Of a DNA stretch of 64,000 nucleotides, positions 1 to 6,944 are shown piece by piece. The first letter of the stretch is position 1, and each line of letters begins with the position of its first letter. Under the pieces are notes generated by a model, which was given only the letters and a program-made list of their open reading frames with translations, was not told the DNA's origin and did no database searches. The position numbers and the translations under genes are program-made. Source of the stretch: Burkholderiales bacterium (lineage in GTDB: Bacteria; Pseudomonadota; Gammaproteobacteria; Burkholderiales; Ga0077523); assembly GCA_022843925.1 (NCBI GenBank), contig JALHMS010000011.1:1-64000 (forward strand), read 5' to 3'.

Positions 1-107
1 TCAACCGCGATCTGAAGACCAGCCTCGTCATCGTCACCCACGACCCCGATATCGCCGCGCGCATGGATCGCACGCTGCGCATCACCGACGGCGTCCTGAC
101 CGGCTGA
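1..107 (+). CDS. lolD: LolD-like ABC transporter ATPase, C-terminal end only
   Basis: The first 107 bases are the 3' end of a gene whose start lies outside the window. The readable tail (34 residues from position 3, stop TGA at 105-107) contains VIVTHDP, the ABC-ATPase H-loop histidine context, followed by a short conserved C-terminus ending DGVLTG. That ending fits LolD, the ATPase of the LolCDE complex that releases lipoproteins from the inner membrane. The position directly before comEC also fits, because lolD-comEC is a common proteobacterial order. Another small ABC ATPase of the same class (for example FtsE or MacB type) cannot be excluded from so short a piece. Confidence 0.6.
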   Translation, partial: NRDLKTSLVIVTHDPDIAARMDRTLRITDGVLTG

Positions 108-175
108 GCCGCCGTCCCTCTCGCGGGCGGTGATCCCAACCCGCCCGCGCCGCGCCTCCCGCGGCCGTGGGCCTT

Positions 176-431
176 GGTGTCTCGACACGGAAGTTCGCAA
201 ACATTGATTGCTATCGCGGCATCGGTGAGCGGAGGGGATCGGACCATGAATGAGCACTGCGCTGGTCCGGCGTCGGAGCGCCTCTCAGAACGTCACGTAA
301 GGGGCGTCAGGCAAGGCGCGAACCACAGCCGGGTTGGACACCTGGCGAGGATTCGCAACGCCGCAGTTTGCAACGTCGCATGGCGCCGCGCGGCACGTTC
401 CGATGTTGCGATACTTCCGTGTCGCGACACC
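176..431. repeat. MITE-like unit bounded by ~29-bp inverted repeats
   Basis: The ends 176-204 and 402-431 are near-perfect inverted copies of each other (core TCGACACGGAAG against CTTCCGTGTCGCGA). They enclose about 200 bp with no convincing gene. A further inverted-repeat arm (310-359) inside this unit pairs with 520-569 in the adjacent unit. No transposase is present. The structure resembles a miniature inverted-repeat element or a BIME-type mosaic; that is inference from symmetry alone. Confidence 0.55.
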
Positions 432-621
432 AGGGCCTGTTCGCACTATGGACACCCGCGCGGACACGCTTGGCCAAGCGTGCTCCCTCCGGGTTGCCGC
501 CGCGAAGGTCGCGGGCGGTGTTGCGAATCCTCACCGGGTGCCCAACCCGGTTCCGGTTCGCGCCTTGCCTGCGACCTTCGCGGCGGCAACGCGCGGGCGT
601 CCATACGTGTGAACAGGCCCT
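432..621. repeat. Second inverted-repeat unit, abutting the first
   Basis: Arms 432-462 and 590-621 are inverted copies (about 28 of 31 bases). Inside them, 493-516 pairs with 567-590 (23 of 24 bases, core GCCGCCGCGAAGGTCGC). The left side also carries a perfect 16-bp palindrome, ACGCTTGGCCAAGCGT, at 466-481. The arm 520-569 pairs with 310-359 of the neighbouring unit over about 50 bp. Together these could fold the lolD-comEC spacer into nested cruciforms. No open frame here looks like a gene. Confidence 0.6.
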
Positions 622-638
622 AGGTCAGGCATCCGCCC

Positions 639-2981
639 ATGCTGCAAGCCTGTGCATTCGTCGCCGGTGCGTGGTGGCTGCAGCAGCAGGCGACGCTTCC
701 ACCGCTGTCCGCGGCCTTCCTGATCGTCGTTCCCGTCCTCGCCGCGGTGCATTGGCGCGCCGTCCGACCGGCGCCCCTGCGTCTCGCCGCGGATGTTTCC
801 GCGCTCGCGGCATGGGGGCTCGCCGGGTTCTTCCTCGCGGCGACGGTGGCGGCCGTGAAGCTCTCGGACGGCCTGCCTTCTGCCGACGAAGGGCGCGACC
901 TCCGCGTGGCAGGCGTCGTGGAAGGGTTGCCCGTCCAGGGTGAGCACGGCTGGCGCTTCGTTCTCCGGATGGAACGATGCCTGACCCCGGACGCCCATGT
1001 CCCAGGGCGTCTGTTGCTCGGGTGGTACCACCCGCGCGGCGCCAGCGAGGTCGGGTCTTCCCCCGTGGCGCCCGGCGAGCGCGTGGTGATGACCGTCCGG
1101 CTCAAGCGACCCCACGGGGCCCGCAACCCGCACGGCTTCGACCGCGAGGGCTGGCTGTTCGAGCAGGGGATCCGTGCAACGGGGTACGTGAACGATCGCG
1201 CTGCAGTGGTGCGCGAGGGCTTCGCCAGCGGGTCGCCCGGCGCGTGGATCGACCGGGCCCGCGGTGCGCTCCGGGCCCGCATCCTTGCCGCGCTCGCCGA
1301 AGCACCCTATGCAGGGGTCATCGTCGCGCTCGCCGTGGGTGAGCAGCGGGCGATTCCGCCGGGCCAATGGGATCTCTTCACGCTGACGGGCGTGAATCAC
1401 CTCATGAGCATCTCGGGCCTGCACATCACGATGCTGGCGGCGCTCGTGCAGGGCGCGGTGCTGCGGATCTGGCGACGCCTCCCCGCGATGGCAGTGCACC
1501 ATCCGGCCGACGATGTCGCGCGCCTCGCCGGGTTCGCCACGGCGCTCGCCTACGTGCTGCTGTCCGGTTTCGCGGTGCCCGCCCAGCGCACGCTCTGGAT
1601 GCTGGCAGTCGTCACCCTGGCCGGATGGCTGCGGGTCTTCACGGACGGTGCCCAGGTGCTCGCGGTGGCCCTCGTGCTGGTGGTGGTCCTCGACCCGATG
1701 GCCGTCATCTCGCCGGGTTTCTGGCTGTCGTTTGGCGCAGTCGCGCTGCTGATGGCCTTCACCGGCCGGACGGGTGGCCGCTGGGCATGGATCACGGCCT
1801 GGTCGCGCACCCAATGGATCCTGTTCGCAGGTCTTGCCCCCGCCATGCTCGTCCTGTTCCAGCAGGTCTCGCTCGTGGCGCCCCTCGCCAACGCCTTCGC
1901 GATACCGCTGGTGGGACTGGTGGTCGTGCCGCTCGCGTTGGCGGGCATGCTGCTGCCGATGGACTGGCCGCTCCATTTCGCGCACGCGGTCATGGCCTGG
2001 ACGGTGGATGGATTGGCGCTCGTGGGCCAGATCCCGGGCGCTCGGTGGACCCAGGCGGCGCCGCCGGCGTGGACGGTGATGCTGGCGCTCGCCGGTGCCG
2101 CGTGGATGCTGCTGCCCCGCGGTCTGCCGTCCCGCTGGCTCGGCCTGCTCGCCTTCCTGCCGCTGCTGCTGCCGCCGGTGTGGATGCCGGCGCCCGGCAC
2201 GGCGCGGATCACCGTACTCGACGTCGGGCAGGGCCTGGCCGTGGTCGTCCGCACGGCGGCCGGGACGCTGCTCTTCGATACCGGTCCCGCGTGGTCGGCC
2301 GACGCGGACAGCGGGTCGAGGACCATCATCCCTTTCCTGCGTGGCAGCGGCGTGCGGTCCATCGACGTCATGGTCGTCAGTCACGACGATCGCGACCACA
2401 CGGGTGGCGCCGCCTCCGTGCTGGCACGGGTGCCCGTCGGTGCGGTCCTGACGTCGCTCGTGCAGCCGCACGCTGCACTTTCCGGCGCGAAGCGGGCCGG
2501 ACCTTGCGTGGCGGGGCAGCGCTGGGTCTGGAGCGGAGTGACCTTCGAGATGCTCCATCCCGCGCGGCAGCCGTCGGCGCGGTCGATGCGCGACAATGCC
2601 AGGAGCTGCGTGCTGCGGGTGACTGCGGGCGGGCATGCGGTGCTGATCCCGGCGGATGTGGAGGCCGATTCCGAACGCGCGCTGCTGGCCGGTGGCGCCG
2701 ATCTCTCCGCCGACGTGCTCGTCGCCCCCCACCACGGCAGCCGGACGTCGTCGACGGCAGCGTTCGTCGCGGCGGTGCGTCCCGCCTACGTGGTCGTGAC
2801 GGCAGGGTATCGGAATCGATTCGGCCATCCCCATCCGGACGTCGTCGCGCGATACGCTGCAGCGGGAACGACGCTGATGCCGACCTTTCGCGATGGCGCG
2901 GTATCGTTCTCCCTGGATGGCGGGCCGGTCCGGATGGAGCCGTGGTACCCGCGGCACGCGCGCTATTGGCATCGACGATGA
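639..2981 (+). CDS. comEC: DNA internalisation competence protein ComEC/Rec2
   Basis: This 780-residue membrane protein has the complete three-part ComEC layout. An N-terminal hydrophobic/DUF4131 part is followed by the polytopic competence domain, whose signature NHLMSISGLHITMLA lies near residue 250, and then several membrane helices. The C-terminal metallo-beta-lactamase-like domain starts near residue 525, with VLDVGQG, LLFDTGP, SHDDRDHTGG and APHHGSRTS. ComEC forms the inner-membrane channel that passes single-stranded DNA into the cytoplasm during natural transformation. The metal-ligand motif SHDDRDH is intact, so a nuclease role for the C-terminal domain is possible. No other competence gene lies nearby, so competence itself cannot be judged. 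The ATG at 639 follows directly after the repeat cluster. Confidence 0.93.
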   Translation: MLQACAFVAGAWWLQQQATLPPLSAAFLIVVPVLAAVHWRAVRPAPLRLAADVSALAAWGLAGFFLAATVAAVKLSDGLPSADEGRDLRVAGVVEGLPVQGEHGWRFVLRMERCLTPDAHVPGRLLLGWYHPRGASEVGSSPVAPGERVVMTVRLKRPHGARNPHGFDREGWLFEQGIRATGYVNDRAAVVREGFASGSPGAWIDRARGALRARILAALAEAPYAGVIVALAVGEQRAIPPGQWDLFTLTGVNHLMSISGLHITMLAALVQGAVLRIWRRLPAMAVHHPADDVARLAGFATALAYVLLSGFAVPAQRTLWMLAVVTLAGWLRVFTDGAQVLAVALVLVVVLDPMAVISPGFWLSFGAVALLMAFTGRTGGRWAWITAWSRTQWILFAGLAPAMLVLFQQVSLVAPLANAFAIPLVGLVVVPLALAGMLLPMDWPLHFAHAVMAWTVDGLALVGQIPGARWTQAAPPAWTVMLALAGAAWMLLPRGLPSRWLGLLAFLPLLLPPVWMPAPGTARITVLDVGQGLAVVVRTAAGTLLFDTGPAWSADADSGSRTIIPFLRGSGVRSIDVMVVSHDDRDHTGGAASVLARVPVGAVLTSLVQPHAALSGAKRAGPCVAGQRWVWSGVTFEMLHPARQPSARSMRDNARSCVLRVTAGGHAVLIPADVEADSERALLAGGADLSADVLVAPHHGSRTSSTAAFVAAVRPAYVVVTAGYRNRFGHPHPDVVARYAAAGTTLMPTFRDGAVSFSLDGGPVRMEPWYPRHARYWHRR

Positions 2982-2982
2982 A

Positions 2983-3001
2983 GCCCCGCCGGAGTCGGGG
3001 C
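2983..3001 (+). other. Stem-loop between comEC and relA
   Basis: GCCCCG (2983-2988) pairs with CGGGGC (2996-3001) around a 7-base loop, two bases after the comEC stop. No U-run follows. It may protect the mRNA end or attenuate weakly before relA, whose start is 18 bases further on. Confidence 0.35.
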
Positions 3002-3018
3002 GAACGACAGGGAGTCCC

Positions 3019-5187
3019 ATGATCGTGCAGTCCCAGCCCGCGGCAACCGATACCGCCGGCGTTCTTTCCGCCTGGCGCACGGCTGGTGCGCGCATCGATG
3101 CCGCGGACGAAGCCCGACTGTGCGACGCCCTCGCCGTCGTCGCCGGTGCCGTCGAGGATCGCATGCGCATCGCGCTGGATGCCGCGGGGATTCTCGCCGC
3201 GCTCAGGCTGGACGCGGAGGCCCTCGTGGCCGCACTGCTGCTCGGCGCGGACGTCGACCTGGGCGATCGCGATGCGGTCACCGAACGTTGGGGGCCGGGT
3301 GTCGCGGCCCTCATGGACGGCGCCCGGCGCATGCGCGAGACGCAGGCCCTCCTGCCGGAGGCCGCGAACGCGCGACGCGCGCCCGACCACGCCCACCAGC
3401 TCGAGCAGTTGCGGAAGATGCTGCTCGCCATGGCCCAGGACGCGCGGGTCGTGCTGCTCCGCCTCGCCGAACACCTGGGCTGGATGCGCTGGATCGTGCG
3501 TGCCGGCAGCGACGCCGAGCGCGAAAGCGCCGCCCACGAGACCTTCGAACTCCTCGCGCCGCTGGCCAATCGTCTGGGCGTCTGGCAGGTGAAGTGGGAG
3601 CTGGAGGACCTCGCGTTCCGCTGCCGCGATCCCGAGACCTACCGGCAGATCGCCCGCGACCTCGACGAGAAGCGCGCCGACCGCGAGACGTTCATCGCCG
3701 AGGTCACGACGCGTCTGCGCGACGAACTGGCAACCGCGGGATTGAAGGGCGAGGTCACGGGGCGTCCGAAGCACATCTACAGCATCTGGAAGAAGATGCA
3801 GCGCAAGGATCTCGGGCTCGCCGACGTCTTCGACGTTCGCGCGGTGCGCGTGCTGGTCGACGACGTGAAGGACTGCTATGCCGCGCTCGGCATCGTGCAC
3901 AACCTGTGGACGCCGTTCCCGCGCGAGTTCGACGACTACATCGCGAAGCCGAAGGCGAACAGCTATCGCTCGTTGCACACGGCGGTCATCGGCCCCGGTG
4001 ACAAGGTGCTTGAAGTGCAGATCCGCACCCACGAGATGCACCAGGCGAACGAGTTGGGCATCGCGGCGCACTGGCGCTACAAGGAGGGCGGGCGCCGGGA
4101 TCTCGGCTTCGAGGAGCGCATCGCGTGGTTGCGGCAGGTCCTCGACTGGCGCTTGGGCGATGCCGATTCCGGCGAGCTCGCCGAGTCGTTCCGCACCGAG
4201 CTGTTCCAGGACACCGTGTACGTCCTCACGCCGCAGGGCCGCGTGATCGACATGCCGCGCGGGGCCACCCCCGTCGACTTCGCGTATCACGTCCACTCCG
4301 ATCTCGGTCATCGCTGCCGCGGCGCGAAGGTGAACGGCGCCATCGTCCCGCTGAACCAGCCGCTCGCGACGGGGCAGCGGGTCGAGATCATCGCGGCGAA
4401 GGAGGGCGGTCCGAGCCGCGACTGGCTGAACAGCGCGCTGGGATATCTCCGCAGCCAGCGTGCCCGCGCCAAGGTCCGCCAGTGGTTCAACAGCCAGAAT
4501 CTCGAGCAGGCGACAGCCCAGGGTCGCACGGTGCTGGACAAGGAGGCGCAGCGGCTCGGGGTGGCACTGCCACCGTTGGAAGCCCTCGCGGGCGTGCTCG
4601 GCCACGGCAAGGTCGACGACATGCTGGCGGCGGTGGGGCGCGGCGATGTCGGGACGCGAGCGCTCCAGACGGCGCTCCGCGGCGCGCCTGCGCCGGATCC
4701 GGTGCGCCGGGATCCGTTGCGCGATGCCGACGCCCCGCCCGCCACGGGACGCACCGGCGGCGTGCTCGTGGTCGGGGTCGACCGGCTGCTCACCCAGCTC
4801 TCCCGATGCTGCAAGCCGGCACCGCCGGATCCGATCATCGGATTCGTCACACGCGGCCGCGGGGTATCGATCCATCGGGCCTCCTGCCCGAACGTCCGCC
4901 AGCTCACGGTCGATCGACAGGTCGAAGTCCAGTGGGGAGCGGATCGCCCGGACGCCCGCTTCACCGTGGACATCGAGCTCCAGGGCGGCACCGAGGACAC
5001 CCTCCTGCGCGACGCCGCCGACATACTCTCGCGCGAGAAGGTGGCCGTGCGGGCTGCCCGGACCGTGACCCATGGTTTGCGGCAGCGACTCCGGATAACA
5101 GTCGACGTCGCGGGTGGCGAGCAGCTCGCGCGCGTCATGACCGTCCTGCGCGATGTTCCCGGCGTCGGGGAGGTTCGTCGCTGCTGA
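3019..5187 (+). CDS. relA: (p)ppGpp synthetase, RelA type
   Basis: The 722-residue product has the RelA/SpoT architecture. The N-terminal HD-like part lacks the His-Asp pair of an active hydrolase. The synthetase domain has RPKHIYSIWKKM near residue 249 and EFDDYIAKPK near 302. TGS follows at about 395-460 (starting DTVYVLTPQGRVIDMP), then a cysteine-containing region (LSRCCKP near 593) and a C-terminal ACT domain. The EFDD signature is the acidic variant of synthetase-only RelA, as opposed to the basic RxKD of bifunctional SpoT/Rel. The enzyme therefore probably makes ppGpp on stalled ribosomes and cannot degrade it. The frame stays open upstream to 2893 inside comEC, but ATG 3019 has GGGAG six bases upstream and gives the expected N-terminus. 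Confidence 0.93.
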   Translation: MIVQSQPAATDTAGVLSAWRTAGARIDAADEARLCDALAVVAGAVEDRMRIALDAAGILAALRLDAEALVAALLLGADVDLGDRDAVTERWGPGVAALMDGARRMRETQALLPEAANARRAPDHAHQLEQLRKMLLAMAQDARVVLLRLAEHLGWMRWIVRAGSDAERESAAHETFELLAPLANRLGVWQVKWELEDLAFRCRDPETYRQIARDLDEKRADRETFIAEVTTRLRDELATAGLKGEVTGRPKHIYSIWKKMQRKDLGLADVFDVRAVRVLVDDVKDCYAALGIVHNLWTPFPREFDDYIAKPKANSYRSLHTAVIGPGDKVLEVQIRTHEMHQANELGIAAHWRYKEGGRRDLGFEERIAWLRQVLDWRLGDADSGELAESFRTELFQDTVYVLTPQGRVIDMPRGATPVDFAYHVHSDLGHRCRGAKVNGAIVPLNQPLATGQRVEIIAAKEGGPSRDWLNSALGYLRSQRARAKVRQWFNSQNLEQATAQGRTVLDKEAQRLGVALPPLEALAGVLGHGKVDDMLAAVGRGDVGTRALQTALRGAPAPDPVRRDPLRDADAPPATGRTGGVLVVGVDRLLTQLSRCCKPAPPDPIIGFVTRGRGVSIHRASCPNVRQLTVDRQVEVQWGADRPDARFTVDIELQGGTEDTLLRDAADILSREKVAVRAARTVTHGLRQRLRITVDVAGGEQLARVMTVLRDVPGVGEVRRC

Positions 5188-5215
5188 AGGCGGTCGGCTG
5201 CAGGAAGAAGCTCCA

Positions 5216-5242
5216 TAAAGTTCAGGAGGGTGGTTCCGTTAA
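5216..5242 (+). promoter_or_regulatory. Candidate sigma-28 (FliA) promoter
   Basis: TAAAGTTC, an 11-base spacer and TCCGTTAA match the flagellar sigma-28 consensus TAAAGTTT-N11-GCCGATAA at 7 of 8 and 6 of 8 positions with exact spacing. It lies about 75 bp upstream of the first chemotaxis gene and within the relA-MCP gap. An inverted repeat (GTTCAGGAGG at 5220-5229 against CCCCCTGAAC at 5245-5254) overlaps it and could instead be a weak relA terminator. Confidence 0.5.
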
Positions 5243-5315
5243 GACCCCCTGAACGTAGTGGCAGTGCGACCTTCGGGCGGGCACGGTCCCTCGTTCCAAT
5301 GACTCACGAGGAACC

Positions 5316-6515
5316 ATGACCGTACAACCCAAGGACCAGCCGCTCGCGACCAGCACCCCCTGGATCGTCGCGTTCGTCGCGCTCGCCTTCCTCGCGCTTG
5401 CCTGGCCGGTCTCTGCGTTCGGTGCCCTTGCGGGCATCGTGTTCGCGGGGCTGGGTACCGCGGCACCGTTGGCATGGCTCGCGTTCCACTATCACGGAAT
5501 CGCGCAACGGGCAGCCGGCGCAGGCGAACAGCACGCACCACCTTCGACCTCACCGGAGACCGTCGTTGCCCTGGATGCCATCGCCGGTGGCATCGTCCTG
5601 GCCGAGGGCGCGGACGACGAGCTGCGCCGCATCGACGGGCTGATCTCGGACGCCGCGCCCACGCTGATCGAGGCGTTCGGCGCCATCGCCTCCGACGTGC
5701 GCCGCCAGCAGGCCATCTTCGAGACCATCATCACCGGCGAAGGCTCCGATCTCTTCGTCAACTTCGTCGCCGGGACCTCCCGCACGCTCCAGGACTACGT
5801 CGAGAAGATCATCGAGGGCAGCAAGAACGCGATGCAACTCGTCGAGCAGATGGAGCGCATCTCCGAGCAGGTCACGCACGTCAGCAGCATCCTCGGCGAG
5901 ATCGATGCGATCTCCAAGCAGACCAACCTGCTGGCGCTCAACGCCGCCATCGAGGCCGCCCGGGCCGGCGAGACCGGCCGGGGATTCGCGGTGGTCGCCG
6001 ACGAAGTGCGAAACCTCTCGAACCGCACGACGAACTTCAGCAGTCAGATCCGTACCCGCATGCACACCGTCTCGAGCGACATCCGCGAGGCGGACGCCCT
6101 GATCAACTCGATGGCCTCGCAGGACATGGTCACGGCCCTCTCGGCGAAGACCAATGTGGAGGACGCGCTGGCCGAACTGTCGCGCTCCAACGACGTGATG
6201 TCGAAGGCCGCGGCCGAGGTCGGAAAGATCGCACTCGCCGTGGAAGCGCGTGCCAACGCCGCAGTCACAAATCTGCAGTTTCAGGACCTGGCCGGGCAGC
6301 TCGTGACGCATGCCAGGCGCCGGGCGAACGCACTGAAGGCGGTGCTCGAGGGCGCGGGGACCATGGCGGCCTGCCTGCGGGACCCACGGGACGTCGGTCG
6401 CATCGAAGGGCATGTGCAGGAACTGGAACGACTCGTCGCAGACGCGCGGGAAGTCATCAATCGCACGCCGGTACGCCAGCACGCCATGGCCGTCGGTGAT
6501 GTGGAACTGTTTTGA
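5316..6515 (+). CDS. Methyl-accepting chemotaxis-like protein without a ligand domain
   Basis: This 399-residue protein has two adjacent N-terminal membrane helices (about residues 17-58) with almost no periplasmic loop, then a cytoplasmic coiled coil. The MCP hairpin-tip signature is present: [19 protein letters not shown] near residue 200. It lacks the HAMP and PAS modules of the three larger MCPs in this locus, and its C-terminus ends DVELF, not WEDF. With no sensory domain it may sense membrane or cytoplasmic state, or act as a scaffold for the CheA/CheW array. It opens the chemotaxis cluster 23 bp ahead of cheY and follows a candidate sigma-28 promoter. ATG 5316 has GAGGA six bases upstream. 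Confidence 0.8.
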   Translation: MTVQPKDQPLATSTPWIVAFVALAFLALAWPVSAFGALAGIVFAGLGTAAPLAWLAFHYHGIAQRAAGAGEQHAPPSTSPETVVALDAIAGGIVLAEGADDELRRIDGLISDAAPTLIEAFGAIASDVRRQQAIFETIITGEGSDLFVNFVAGTSRTLQDYVEKIIEGSKNAMQLVEQMERISEQVTHVSSILGEIDAISKQTNLLALNAAIEAARAGETGRGFAVVADEVRNLSNRTTNFSSQIRTRMHTVSSDIREADALINSMASQDMVTALSAKTNVEDALAELSRSNDVMSKAAAEVGKIALAVEARANAAVTNLQFQDLAGQLVTHARRRANALKAVLEGAGTMAACLRDPRDVGRIEGHVQELERLVADAREVINRTPVRQHAMAVGDVELF

Positions 6516-6538
6516 ACCGACTCTTGGAGAACTGAGAC

Positions 6539-6904
6539 ATGTCGAAGACGATCCTGGCGGTGGACGATTCACCGTCCATCCGGAACATGGTGGCCTTCAC
6601 GCTGAAGAGCGCTGGCTACGAGGTGGTCGAGGCGGTGGACGGACAGGACGGGCTGGACAAGGCCAAGTCCCGCCGCGTGAACCTGATCCTGACCGACCAG
6701 AACATGCCCAAGATGGATGGCCTCACGCTCGTGAAGAGCCTGCGCGGCATGGCCGAGTACAAGACGGCACCCATCCTGATCCTCACGACCGAATCGTCCG
6801 ACGACATGAAGGCCAAGGGCAAGGCGGCCGGTGCGACGGGCTGGCTCGTCAAGCCCTTCGATCCGCCCAAACTGCTCGAGGTCGTGAAGAAGGTCATCGG
6901 CTGA
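6539..6904 (+). CDS. cheY: Chemotaxis response regulator CheY
   Basis: The 121-residue product is a single receiver domain. The acidic pair is in AVDDSP, the phosphorylated aspartate is Asp53 in LILTDQNMPKMDG, the switch threonine is in ILTTES and the conserved lysine is in WLVKPF. Phospho-CheY, formed by CheA, binds the flagellar motor switch. It lies 23 bp after the MCP-like gene and 40 bp before cheA, so it is probably co-transcribed with both. No cheZ was found in the window, so dephosphorylation must be intrinsic or encoded elsewhere. Confidence 0.93.
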   Translation: MSKTILAVDDSPSIRNMVAFTLKSAGYEVVEAVDGQDGLDKAKSRRVNLILTDQNMPKMDGLTLVKSLRGMAEYKTAPILILTTESSDDMKAKGKAAGATGWLVKPFDPPKLLEVVKKVIG

Positions 6905-6944
6905 AGCCAAACATCCAAGTGAAGACGAGAAGCGGGAGCGTGCG

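Noticed and set aside
174-623. Possible 149-residue gene in the lolD-comEC gap
   Set aside because: The frame follows the inverted repeats on both strands and shows no protein-like conservation or Shine-Dalgarno.
2893-3018. N-terminal extension of relA into comEC
   Set aside because: The extra 42 residues are comEC sequence in another frame; ATG 3019 has a good Shine-Dalgarno and the expected N-terminus.
531-3569. Open frame of about 1012 codons on the minus strand across comEC and relA
   Set aside because: It is antisense to two clearly conserved genes and has low-complexity Arg/Pro/His-rich translation. High GC content removes stop codons from shadow frames.
5268-5290. GCGACCTTCGGGCGGGCAC as another copy of the 567-590 repeat
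   Set aside because: Only the first ten bases match well; the rest diverges and no partner arm is nearby.
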